From: Fibrisoma montanum
GTDB taxonomy: Bacteria > Bacteroidota > Bacteroidia > Cytophagales > Spirosomataceae
NCBI RefSeq assembly: GCF_003583365.1
Contig: NZ_QXED01000002.1
Location: 620,001-684,000, forward strand
Direction of reading: 5' to 3'
DNA: 64,000 nt
Positions 25,643 through 33,575 of this stretch are shown piece by piece. The translations under genes and the position numbers were made by a program. Numbering within the stretch: the first letter of the stretch is position 1; each line of letters begins with the position of its first letter. The notes beneath the pieces are model-generated. The model worked only from the letters and a program-made list of their open reading frames with translations, did no database searches and was not told the DNA's origin.

Positions 25643-25677
25643 CCCGCTGTAACGGATGTTGACATCAGCGGGTTTTT
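25643..25677 (+). terminator. Terminator-like hairpin between divergent genes
   Basis: CCCGCTG (25643-25649) pairs with CAGCGGG (25666-25672), followed by T5. No plus-strand gene ends here, because the genes on either side diverge. It may stop antisense or unannotated short transcripts. Confidence 0.5.
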
Positions 25678-25702
25678 GTTCTAACGACCGTTTGTTTGGT
25701 TG

Positions 25703-25710
25703 TAAGTTTG
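25703..25710 (+). promoter_or_regulatory. -7 promoter element of bshB1
   Basis: TAAGTTTG fits TAnnTTTG, 30 bp before the ATG at 25740. A TTTG at 25675-25678 could serve as the -33 element, 24 bp upstream. Confidence 0.6.
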
Positions 25711-25739
25711 TCCCGTAAACACTCAGACTATTTTTACGC

Positions 25740-26459
25740 ATGAAAGTTGACGTACTGGCTATTGGTGCCCACCCCGACGATATTGAAATGACCTGTTCCG
25801 GAACGATTCTGTCGTTGGTGGCTCAGGGTAAAACGGTAGCCGGAGTTGATCTGACCCGTGGTGAACTGGGTACCCGGGGCACCCCCGAAATTCGTTTGCA
25901 GGAGTCGGCCGAAGGAAGCCGGCTGATGAAGCTGGTAGCCCGCGAGAATATGGGGTTCCGCGATGGGTTCTTTCGCAACGATGAAGAGCATCAGATGGCA
26001 CTCATTGCCGTGATCCGGCATTTTCAGCCCGCCATTGTCCTGACAAATACGCCCGATGATCGCCACCCCGACCACGGGCGGGCGGCTCAGTTGGTGAACG
26101 ATTCCTGCTTTTACGCGGGGCTTCGACAGATCAAAACGGTAGGTAAGGATGGACAGGCTCAGGACGCGTGGCGGCCTGGTTACGTGTATCACTACATTCA
26201 GGATCGATTCCTGCAGCCGGATTTTGTGGTCGACATCACGCCCTACTGGGAAGGTAAACTGGCCGCAATCAGGGCCTATAAGAGCCAGTTCTTTAACCCC
26301 GATAGTACCGAGCCGGAGAGCTACATCTCCAGCAAAGTGTTTTTTGATTTTCTGCGCGCCCGTGCCGAAGACCACGGACACATGATTGGCGTTCAGTACG
26401 GCGAGGGCTTTATCAGCAAGCGAATGCTTGGCGTAACGGACCTGTTCGCCCTGTGCTGA
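25740..26459 (+). CDS. bshB1: Bacillithiol biosynthesis deacetylase BshB1
   Basis: Protein of 239 residues of the PIG-L/LmbE deacetylase family. The zinc site AHPDD is at residues 10-14 (VLAIGAHPDDIEMTCSGTI), and the third ligand is in TPDDRHPDHGRAAQLV. The length and the segments TRGELGTRGTPEIRLQE and PGYVYHYIQDRFLQPDFVVDI fit the BshB1 group, which removes acetyl from GlcNAc-malate in bacillithiol synthesis. This thiol is common in Bacteroidota. The other bsh genes are not in the window. A hairpin at 26495-26518 closes it against the convergent neighbour. Confidence 0.92.
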   Translation: MKVDVLAIGAHPDDIEMTCSGTILSLVAQGKTVAGVDLTRGELGTRGTPEIRLQESAEGSRLMKLVARENMGFRDGFFRNDEEHQMALIAVIRHFQPAIVLTNTPDDRHPDHGRAAQLVNDSCFYAGLRQIKTVGKDGQAQDAWRPGYVYHYIQDRFLQPDFVVDITPYWEGKLAAIRAYKSQFFNPDSTEPESYISSKVFFDFLRARAEDHGHMIGVQYGEGFISKRMLGVTDLFALC

Positions 26460-26485
26460 ACCGGCTGCCTTTTGGCTGCTGACTG

Positions 26486-26524
26486 AAAAAAGAACGGGTT
26501 GGTCCATGGACCAACCCGCGTTTT
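26486..26524. terminator. Bidirectional terminator
   Basis: A 24-bp perfect palindrome (CGGGTTGGTCCA, 26495-26506, with its complement 26507-26518), A-rich on the left and T4 on the right. It separates convergent bshB1 and the beta-helix gene. Confidence 0.85.
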
Positions 26525-26530
26525 ATAATC

Positions 26531-27967
26531 TTAGAATGAGTCGTAGTCGTAGGCTCCCAGATCCGGTGGAGCGGTCGTAATGGCCTGGTTGGCCAGGTCG
26601 ACCGCCGGGCAGCGGGTCGCATCGGCAGCATTCCGGCCGGGTGAGCCGGCGGTGAGCATGTAGGTCGGCCGGCCCGGGTCAGCGCTGCCGATGAACAGCG
26701 GCTGGGCCTGAATACCATTGCGGTCGAGTCCTTTGCTCTGAAGCTGGGCCAACGTAGCACCGGTCAGATCTTTGCTACCATTGGCGCCCTTAATCAGGCT
26801 ACGGTTGTTGCCAGCGGGCTTGTAGTACAGGTTGTTGTTGCTGACGAAGCTTTGCGCATTGACCTGATAGAGGTTAATAATCGGGTTCGTATTGTTCTTG
26901 CCCGCGTAGATATTGTTAACCAGTTCGATGTTGCCCGAGCTGGCTTCCAGCGAAATCAGTGGCCGGTTCGTGCCGCCTTCCACAAACGTATTGTTGTTAA
27001 TTGTAAGATCAGCACCCCGCAGGTAAATGGCCGTTCCCATGGGGTTGTCGAACAGGTTGTTTTCAATCACTACGTTCCGGCAGGTACTGCCACTGGCCGG
27101 CAGCAATTGAATGCCGATGCCGTAGAGGTTATTGCGACCGGAACGAATAAATTTATTCCGCCGGATCGTAATGTTCGACATCTCGTACAAATCCACGATG
27201 GTCTTGGTCGCCCCGTCGAATTCGCAGTCTTCGATCAGCAGGGATTTGAAACCTTTCAGCTGGCAGACATTGTCGGCACCGGCCAGGTTCTGCGGGCTTT
27301 GATCGAGTGATGTTTTCAGTCGGCGGAACACTACGTTCCCTACGTCGTTGGGAGCCTGGCCCAGACGAGGACCACCAAAGCGGATGCCCTCCATCTGCAC
27401 GTCTTCGAAGGTAATATCCTCGCACTGAACCGTGGCGCGCATTGCTACGTAGCCGCCCGTGAACCGAACGTTTTTCAGCAGACTCTGCCCTTTAACCGTA
27501 AAGAACCGGACACCGGCCGTATTGCCGGACGTCAGGCTGTAGTTCGTGATAACCAGGTTTTCAAGGATAATATTCCGGATGTTGGCTGGGCTGGTTCCGT
27601 TGAACACCACGGCCGATTCGGATTGACCCGCGTCAAGTATGGCCTGCCCGTCAACGCCCCGGAGCGCCAGCGAAAAGCTGCCCATGTTTTTGTTACGCAA
27701 CGTAGCTGATTTGGTCAGGATCGTACCACTGAGCTGCAGTTCATAGGTCTGCGTGAAGGTTGCCGGCAGCTCATTGAAGGCTGTCTGTAGGTCCGTGTAC
27801 CTTTTGCCGGTCTGTACGTTCAGGATAGTACCCGTATTGGCGGTGCGCAGATTGGCAACACGTTCGGGCTGAATCTCAGAGAGTTGTTGAATGGTTGACT
27901 GCGAACAGCCATACAGAAAACCCGACGCGACCGCAAGCCACGTCAGTTGACGAAAGGAGTAATGCAT
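26531..27967 (-). CDS. Right-handed beta-helix surface protein, possible polysaccharide lyase-like
   Basis: Start at the ATG at 27967 (478 residues), which gives a signal with a possible lipidation site (FLYGCSQ). The body has the regular hydrophobic pattern and Asn ladders of a parallel beta-helix: IRNIILENLVITNYS, LLIEDCEFDG, ITIRRNKFIRSGRNN, VVIENNLFDNPMG, LTINNNTFVEGG, IELVNNIYAG. The C-terminus (AGSPGRNAADA, PPDLGAYDYD) is typical of such secreted Bacteroidota proteins. Many relatives bind or cleave polysaccharides, but I see no certain catalytic set. Its upstream region is unusually AT-rich and carries a consensus promoter. Confidence 0.75.
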   Translation of the reverse strand: MHYSFRQLTWLAVASGFLYGCSQSTIQQLSEIQPERVANLRTANTGTILNVQTGKRYTDLQTAFNELPATFTQTYELQLSGTILTKSATLRNKNMGSFSLALRGVDGQAILDAGQSESAVVFNGTSPANIRNIILENLVITNYSLTSGNTAGVRFFTVKGQSLLKNVRFTGGYVAMRATVQCEDITFEDVQMEGIRFGGPRLGQAPNDVGNVVFRRLKTSLDQSPQNLAGADNVCQLKGFKSLLIEDCEFDGATKTIVDLYEMSNITIRRNKFIRSGRNNLYGIGIQLLPASGSTCRNVVIENNLFDNPMGTAIYLRGADLTINNNTFVEGGTNRPLISLEASSGNIELVNNIYAGKNNTNPIINLYQVNAQSFVSNNNLYYKPAGNNRSLIKGANGSKDLTGATLAQLQSKGLDRNGIQAQPLFIGSADPGRPTYMLTAGSPGRNAADATRCPAVDLANQAITTAPPDLGAYDYDSF

Positions 27968-27992
27968 GAATACGTAAAGTGTAGTGGGCAAA

Positions 27993-28000
27993 CAAACTTA
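27993..28000 (-). promoter_or_regulatory. -7 promoter element of the beta-helix gene
   Basis: CAAACTTA on the plus strand, read as TAAGTTTG, fits TAnnTTTG and lies 26 bp upstream of the ATG at 27967. A second match, read as TATTTTTG, is at 28136-28143. Confidence 0.6.
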
Positions 28001-28149
28001 ATTGAGCGCCTAAACTAACATAAGTATGCATGATAATAAAGAAATATATTTGAATAAAACAAAGAAACTGTTTAATTATTTAAATATAATTAAACTTATG
28101 TGGCACTAATAGATTTGAAATATAGAGTATGGTTACAAAAATAGACAGG

Positions 28150-29154
28150 TCAGATGCCTATTTTCTGGCGTACCTGATTGAGCCACAAAGCTCGTCCGGT
28201 ACAGTTCCAGTGAGAATCGCCGATGAGATAAACCGGCTGTTTCGCCTGCCTGTATACGCTGTACGTATCAATGACGCCAACCCGTAGTGCCGGGTGCTGC
28301 TGAATCCGCTCGATCAGGCGGTTGTATTGCCCCCGCTCGGGGTCAAGAATGGTCGTTTTATTTGGGATGATGGATAAATACACCTCATCGAAGCCCAGCC
28401 GCTTGTACCGCTCAGCTACCGAATTAACGCTGTCGACTAACGTAGCAACCTCCTGGTCGGTGAGAGAAGAAAACGACGAATTGAGCCGTTTGGTCGTATC
28501 GGTATCCATGTTGAGCAGAACGTGCTCATGATCTGTGGACAGACTTACTGCCGGCGAGGCCCGGTCGAACAGCCGGTACGTCAGGGAGGCTTTCAGTTCT
28601 TTAAACCAGAAAAACAGATCATGACTGAACAGGGCGGATTCGAGCCGTTCCTCAATGTCGCTGAGATGGATGTCATCGCCGATCTGCCGACGCCACGATA
28701 GTTTCGGTTTTGCGGCCTGATTGGTGTCCTGCTGCACCACCAGTTCGTTTACCGGTCGGGCAAAATGTTCCCGGAAGTGCCGTTCAACGGACTCAAGTAC
28801 CAACACGTTCCGCCGGGTCGGGTCGAGCTGCGCGGCTTGCAGATGGTCCCACTGAACGCGCTGGAAATGACTGATCCGAAAATCCTGCTGATTCACGCGC
28901 TGCGGCTCCGAGAAGCTATCGCCAATAATGTAGAGGTGCGTGCGGGCGGTATCGCTGTCGCGGTCCGACGGCGGGCATTCGGGTTGCTTATCCTTAAATT
29001 GGGGCAGGTTCGACAGCCGGTATAAATCACCGTACCGGTAATCGTCGACAATAACGCCGGTCTCGTAGAGCCAGTGGGATACGGTGGATGACAACCCGCC
29101 CAGCCACAGCACTACGGCGAATACAATAAGGGTATAACGGATAAAACGTGACAT
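28150..29154 (-). CDS. AlgX/AlgJ-like SGNH protein, membrane-anchored
   Basis: Protein of 334 residues with one N-terminal membrane helix (YTLIVFAVVLWLGGLSS). The rest lies outside the cytoplasm. LYIIGDSFSEPQ supplies a GDS nucleophile motif, and VYLIGDSHWNCTG near the C-terminus resembles the catalytic (D/G)-S/T-H-W-N block of AlgX and AlgJ, which O-acetylate alginate. In between, the sequence (LGFDEVYLSIIPNKTTIL) also fits that fold. It is the last gene of the minus-strand glycan run and may acetylate the polymer made by this locus. The fold is a moderate call; the role is inference. Confidence 0.65.
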   Translation of the reverse strand: MSRFIRYTLIVFAVVLWLGGLSSTVSHWLYETGVIVDDYRYGDLYRLSNLPQFKDKQPECPPSDRDSDTARTHLYIIGDSFSEPQRVNQQDFRISHFQRVQWDHLQAAQLDPTRRNVLVLESVERHFREHFARPVNELVVQQDTNQAAKPKLSWRRQIGDDIHLSDIEERLESALFSHDLFFWFKELKASLTYRLFDRASPAVSLSTDHEHVLLNMDTDTTKRLNSSFSSLTDQEVATLVDSVNSVAERYKRLGFDEVYLSIIPNKTTILDPERGQYNRLIERIQQHPALRVGVIDTYSVYRQAKQPVYLIGDSHWNCTGRALWLNQVRQKIGI

Positions 29155-29187
29155 ACGTAAGTTCGCGAAATTCGGTGAACGTTTTAC

Positions 29188-29264
29188 GGTTTACAGTTCC
29201 CGGTATTCGGTTTTCAGCGTTTAGGCTCTTCTGTGCCGGCTTACTGAGAACCGACCTGTAAACC
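29188..29264. repeat. Long imperfect inverted repeat, family copy A
   Basis: GGTTTACAG (29188-29196) and CTGTAAACC (29256-29264) are perfect inverted repeats. Inside them, TCGGTTTTCAG and CTGAGAACCGA pair at 10 of 11 positions. The left arm continues GTTCCCGG and the right arm ACCCTAAG, which resemble the repeat at 33510-33566. It fills the gap between the two neighbouring minus-strand genes. Confidence 0.6.
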
Positions 29265-29274
29265 CTAAGCTGCC

Positions 29275-31977
29275 TCACCGCAGCCGGATACTGAACAACT
29301 CGACTGCGTTCCGGACTGCGCTTAAAATATATAATTCGTTGGTGGTCTCATCGAACTGCAGCGACACCGGGAAATCCGACGGGATCGGCCGGTCGCCGAT
29401 GGGGCGGCCGTTCAGATCGTACAGCGTGGTAAAGTTACCTGATTTCACCGTGATCAATTCCACCCCCGCGCCTAATCGGTGGTAGCGGACGTTGTTGCGC
29501 CCCGACTGCAGGGCCCGCACCTGAAAGCGTTCGTTCCCCTGCTGGTCCAGCACGGCCACTTCTGTATCGGTAGTACGGAGCAGCAGCCAGTTGGTGAGCG
29601 CTTCGTCCGGGAAAAGCCGGAACGATCCGCTCCGCAACGGACGGTACAGTTGCGTGCGGGCCGTGAGCAGCCCCGATGCATTGAGCCGCAGCAGCTGTCC
29701 GTTTTCCGTAATGGTTTGAATGTCGGAGCGGGTAGGGGGAAGCAGGGCCGGGCCTATAAACGTAAACTCCGTCTCTGAACTGCCCAGCCTGGCCGGGTAT
29801 TGGGGTAACTGAGTGCCATTGTCCCGCCAGCGGTTCAGCGTGCCATCGCCTTGCAGCGCCAGAATTTCCATACCCGTCGGGGCCGTAATTACCTGGAAAG
29901 GCAGTTGAATCGGGCCTTTGCGGGGAGCCGTCAGCAACCGCACAAACGTTCGGCTCCGTCGGTCGAGGGCGTAGATGTGCCCATCCTGATGCGCAGCCAG
30001 GGCCACCAGATTACGCTGCTGCGTACCACGCGGCCGGGCCAGATACGTTGCATTCAGCCCCTCGGGCAACCGGATGGCCAGGGGTTTGTCGGGCTTGCGG
30101 GCCAGACCCGGTTTGACCTGCCCCGGGTCCGTGACGTACAAGGTCCGGTCGGTCATGAACAGGTATTGAAGCCGGCCGTTGTCCAGAAAATCGACTGCCA
30201 GCGTATTGCTGCGGATAGGGCCATCCAGGCCGGAATGAATGAACGTTTCGTCGGCCAGAACCTGTACCAGTTGGTCGCTCAGCGGGGCGTAGTACTGCAG
30301 CATATCGTCGCTCAAGCTACCGATTGCTACGGGACCGGACGTTAGCGGGGTTTCCAGCTGCCTGCGTTTCTGCAACAGCACCCGGTTCCGGACGCCCTGG
30401 CTGGCCCGGCGGGTGGTACGACCAAGGACCAGGGTCGACAGGATTTTCTTGTTGCCGTAGCTGGCCTGGTAGGCAATGTTTTCAAGATCAGTCATGGCCG
30501 GGTCATGTTCGGTCGGCTCCAGCAGGGTCTGCCAGGACGCCGGCCAGCTGCTGGTCAGCGATGTCTGCGTTCGCTGTAACCGGACAAAGGCCGTGAAGTT
30601 GGCCGGACGTAACGTCTGCCCGAGCAGTTCGGCCTGCCGTTTATCAGCCGACCACACGGTGCCCCGGGTCAGTTGTTGCAGATAGTCCTGCATAACATCT
30701 TCGCTGTTAGCCACGATCAGGTTCGAGCCATGTTGCGTAATCCAGCTCTGGCGGAACCCCGTAAACAGGCTGCTGAACAGCGATGCGGGCAGTTCGGGAA
30801 TATTCAGCAGCAGCACTTTATGCCCCAGGTACGTTTTGAGGGGGGCTGACCCCGACGCACCGGCCAGGTAAGCGGCCTGCTGGTAGGCGTTGGACAGCTG
30901 CTTCACGTCCCGGCTTTTCAGAATGAGAAGCTGCCGGTAAATATTGTTGGAAGATTCGAGCCGGCAGAGCAATAGATCCGTACCGATGGATTTGTACAGC
31001 GCTTCGGTGGCAGGCTTAAGCCGATTGAATCGGTCGCGCAGGAAATCACTGGAAGCCGCACCCAGCAGACTGCTCAGGTTGCGGCCAAACCGGGCCGGAT
31101 CGCTGATGCCGATGTGGTACAGGGTCGCGGTGGTTTGCGGAATCAGGGCTGCGCTTTGGATGCGCATGGGCGTTTGGCCTTCGAACAAATTGGCTACGTC
31201 GCGCCGGTTGCCGATCTCGTCGGAAGCGTAGCCGATCAGGTGCGACCGCGACGCGGCCGGCCGGAACTGCAAGGTTAGCTCTTCGGGCAAAAAGACCCGA
31301 ACCACCGAGCCCGCTTTGCCGAACAGGGATTGCAGGACGTCGGGCCGCATCGTTAATCGTCCTAACTGGTCGACATCAACGTCGAAAGCCGCATCGGTAT
31401 ACGGGAGCGTAGTCCGATGCCCAATACCCCGGGCTACGTTCTCGATCAGCACCCCGGACGTACTGCCCACCAGATACTCATCCGTAAGCAGAAACGATCC
31501 AACCGATTCGTTCGTCAGCGATTGCAGGTCATAGATTCGTTCGCCCGCGAAGGTGTGGCTCAACACACGGTATTGCCGGGGGTTCGGATTGGTCAGTTGC
31601 TTCAGGAATGCCTGATCGCTGGCTTCGGTTGGGATATAGAAGATATAATCGAGGGCGTTCTTGGAAGCCGGATGCAGGGAGTACCGGATGTTTTTACCCG
31701 TAACGAACCGCCGGACCGAGGCCGTATCGCCGGCTGCGTACAGAAACCGTTCGAGCCGGACCAGAGCCTCATCGAACACGGGCATCTGGCGGAGTGAAAC
31801 CTGAGTACGCAAGGCCTGTTCAGAAACCGAATCCTGCAGGCGGTCGCTCGCCAGGATCAGCAACGCATCCGGTGGGACCAGCGCCCTGAGCGAACGCCCG
31901 GACGAGTCGGCCAGTCGGTAGCCCAGCCACCCGAGCACTGCCACAAGGCCAACACCAATCCAGATACGTTTATTCAT
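29275..31977 (-). CDS. Large membrane-anchored extracytoplasmic protein, unknown
   Basis: Start at the ATG at 31977 (900 residues). One N-terminal helix (IWIGVGLVAVLGWLGYRLA) anchors it. The first ~600 residues form two similar alpha/beta blocks with motifs such as LVPPDALLILASDRLQDSV and VLLLNIPELPASLFSSLF, with a loose resemblance to DUF3352. From ~600 the sequence turns strand-rich with propeller-like repeats (HIYALDRRSRTFVRLL, VLDQQGNERFQVRALQ, TLYDLNGRPIGDRPI). I do not recognise a function. It lies between a UGM-like flavoprotein gene and the AlgX-like gene in the glycan run. The upstream spacer carries a 19-bp inverted repeat around its promoter. Confidence 0.7.
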   Translation of the reverse strand: MNKRIWIGVGLVAVLGWLGYRLADSSGRSLRALVPPDALLILASDRLQDSVSEQALRTQVSLRQMPVFDEALVRLERFLYAAGDTASVRRFVTGKNIRYSLHPASKNALDYIFYIPTEASDQAFLKQLTNPNPRQYRVLSHTFAGERIYDLQSLTNESVGSFLLTDEYLVGSTSGVLIENVARGIGHRTTLPYTDAAFDVDVDQLGRLTMRPDVLQSLFGKAGSVVRVFLPEELTLQFRPAASRSHLIGYASDEIGNRRDVANLFEGQTPMRIQSAALIPQTTATLYHIGISDPARFGRNLSSLLGAASSDFLRDRFNRLKPATEALYKSIGTDLLLCRLESSNNIYRQLLILKSRDVKQLSNAYQQAAYLAGASGSAPLKTYLGHKVLLLNIPELPASLFSSLFTGFRQSWITQHGSNLIVANSEDVMQDYLQQLTRGTVWSADKRQAELLGQTLRPANFTAFVRLQRTQTSLTSSWPASWQTLLEPTEHDPAMTDLENIAYQASYGNKKILSTLVLGRTTRRASQGVRNRVLLQKRRQLETPLTSGPVAIGSLSDDMLQYYAPLSDQLVQVLADETFIHSGLDGPIRSNTLAVDFLDNGRLQYLFMTDRTLYVTDPGQVKPGLARKPDKPLAIRLPEGLNATYLARPRGTQQRNLVALAAHQDGHIYALDRRSRTFVRLLTAPRKGPIQLPFQVITAPTGMEILALQGDGTLNRWRDNGTQLPQYPARLGSSETEFTFIGPALLPPTRSDIQTITENGQLLRLNASGLLTARTQLYRPLRSGSFRLFPDEALTNWLLLRTTDTEVAVLDQQGNERFQVRALQSGRNNVRYHRLGAGVELITVKSGNFTTLYDLNGRPIGDRPIPSDFPVSLQFDETTNELYILSAVRNAVELFSIRLR

Positions 31978-31988
31978 AAACAACGAAG

Positions 31989-32084
31989 AAGTCGGTAAGG
32001 TAGTAAGGCGGATGCCCTGTGGCGCACCCGGCAGCGTAACGCAAAGGTAACACAGGCGTTGGCTACTTACTAACTTACCGACTT
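31989..32084. repeat. 19-bp inverted repeat flanking a promoter
   Basis: 31989-32007 and 32066-32084 match as inverted repeats at 18 of 19 positions (AAGTCGGTAAGGTAGTAAG against CTTACTAACTTACCGACTT), 58 bp apart. CCTGTG/CACAGG inside extends the fold. The minus-strand -7 element at 32042-32049 lies in the loop. Confidence 0.65.
32042..32049 (-). promoter_or_regulatory. -7 promoter element of the large anchored-protein gene
   Basis: CAAAGGTA on the plus strand, read as TACCTTTG, fits TAnnTTTG, 65 bp before the ATG at 31977, inside the loop of the 31989-32084 inverted repeat. Confidence 0.6.
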
Positions 32085-32097
32085 TTGGCAGACCAGC

Positions 32098-33489
32098 TTA
32101 TTTACCCCACATCGCGTTGGCTGTGTCGGGGAAGAAAAGCGTTAGTTCGGGAACGTTGGCGGCCACGCGGTTGGCCCATTCCACCCCCTGCATCAGCGAG
32201 TGATCCTGATTACTGACCTCGTATTTCCAGGCTCCAAAACGACCCCGCGAATAGATGCCGAAGGGCTCCAGTTTCGGTAGTACGGCTTTCAGAATACCGT
32301 CGCGCTCCACGGATGGGGTCGGATAACCATAGTCGAAGGCCATGTGCCAGGTCGACACGACGTCGTCTTCCGACTCAATCAACTGGTCTTCCTTCAGCGC
32401 CCGGATCGTATCCTGAATCAGCGTTTCGCGGTTGACCGGTTTGGCCGGCGACTCACTCGTTTCGGTCATCAGCGACCAGTACTGGTTGATATCCGGTACG
32501 TTGTTGGGGCTGTAGTTCGAGAATACCGTGACGCGGTAGTACGGGCTGTTGTACTCCGGAAAGTACATCCAGCACATCGTTTTCAGGCTTTCTTTCGGTT
32601 TGCCCTTCAGGCCGATTCCGACTACGTTGGTCGATGAATGCTTGAGTCCCTGTGCTGTTTCGACCGTTTGCGAGTCCAGCCCTTCCACCTTCCGGGTAAA
32701 AATATCGAGCGGCATGGTACTCATCAGGTGCTCGTACTGGATCGTTTCGCCGTTGGCCAGCACGATCGTCTTGTCGGCACCGATCACCTTCTCAACCGTA
32801 CAGTTCAGCTTGATGTAGTCGCGCCCGATCAGGTTGCCGACCGATTCCCAGATACCGCCGGTACCGCCGTGTTTAGGGAATTTGAACGTGCTGTTCGGGC
32901 CCCACGAGAAATCATCCTGATTGAAAATGATGTTTTTCGTTACCCGCTGCAGATCCGTTACGGCTACGCGTTCTCCTACCCAGACGGCGTTCATTTCTTC
33001 CGGCGGGAAGGCCCATACTTTGTAGTTGTACGGAAACATAAACGTTTCGGCCAGGCCCGGCCCGAACGTTGCCAGAATCCACTCGCGGAAGTTCGCCGGC
33101 TTTATGTTCGTGGGAAACTTGTAGTTGTGGATGATCCCTTCCAGGCATTTCCACATCGTTTCGGGTTTGAGGTACTTAATGTTGTTCTGGAACGGATACG
33201 GCACAAACCGCCCCTCGATCCACACCCACGATTCGCGCTGGTGGCTGAGCCAGCCATCTTCGCCCAGCGCTTTAACCATCAGGTCGTCGAAGTATTTGTA
33301 GTGGGAAAACTGAACGTGGCCACCCACGTCCCAGGTAAATCCCTTTTCATCAACGAAGCTTTTGGAAAGACCACCGATGCGGTTTTCTTTTTCGAGAACG
33401 ATGAAATCGGTGATGCCCAGTTCTTTCAGGCGATAAGCGGCTCCCAGGCCTGTTGGGCCGGAGCCGATGATTACGTACTTATAGTGCAT
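32098..33489 (-). CDS. UDP-galactopyranose-mutase-like FAD protein
   Basis: Protein of 463 residues. The N-terminal Rossmann motif VIIGSGPTGLGAAYRLKELG binds FAD and is followed by EKENRIGGLSKSFVDEKGFTWDVGGHVQFSH. The segment WIEGRFVPYPFQNNI resembles the substrate-side YPF element of UDP-galactopyranose mutases, which make furanose sugar nucleotides. The C-terminal SMPLDIFTR and AFDYGYPTPSVERDGI fit flavin amine-oxidase-like relatives. It could interconvert ring forms of a sugar nucleotide for the local glycan. The leader is GTAAACTCAACAATG. Family is likely; the substrate is unknown. Confidence 0.78.
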   Translation of the reverse strand: MHYKYVIIGSGPTGLGAAYRLKELGITDFIVLEKENRIGGLSKSFVDEKGFTWDVGGHVQFSHYKYFDDLMVKALGEDGWLSHQRESWVWIEGRFVPYPFQNNIKYLKPETMWKCLEGIIHNYKFPTNIKPANFREWILATFGPGLAETFMFPYNYKVWAFPPEEMNAVWVGERVAVTDLQRVTKNIIFNQDDFSWGPNSTFKFPKHGGTGGIWESVGNLIGRDYIKLNCTVEKVIGADKTIVLANGETIQYEHLMSTMPLDIFTRKVEGLDSQTVETAQGLKHSSTNVVGIGLKGKPKESLKTMCWMYFPEYNSPYYRVTVFSNYSPNNVPDINQYWSLMTETSESPAKPVNRETLIQDTIRALKEDQLIESEDDVVSTWHMAFDYGYPTPSVERDGILKAVLPKLEPFGIYSRGRFGAWKYEVSNQDHSLMQGVEWANRVAANVPELTLFFPDTANAMWGK

Positions 33490-33509
33490 TGTTGAGTTTA
33501 CTGGGTATA

Positions 33510-33566
33510 GGTTAGGGTTTGCTGTTCCCAGTTGTCAGAGAGGCTGGAAACGGCAAACCCTAAACC
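33510..33566. repeat. Long imperfect inverted repeat, family copy B
   Basis: GGTTAGGGTTTGCTG (33510-33524) pairs with CGGCAAACCCTAAACC (33551-33566) with one gap and one mismatch; TTCCCAG/CTGGAA extends the stem inward. Left and right arms resemble those of 29188-29264 (13/16 and 11/14 over the best stretches). Confidence 0.6.
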
Positions 33567-33575
33567 GCAGACTGT

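Noticed and set aside
22298-26470. 17-bp identical stretch GTGCTGAACCGGCTGCC near 22298 and 26453
   Set aside because: One copy is inside coding sequence and the other crosses a stop codon; one chance match of this length in 64 kb is not surprising.
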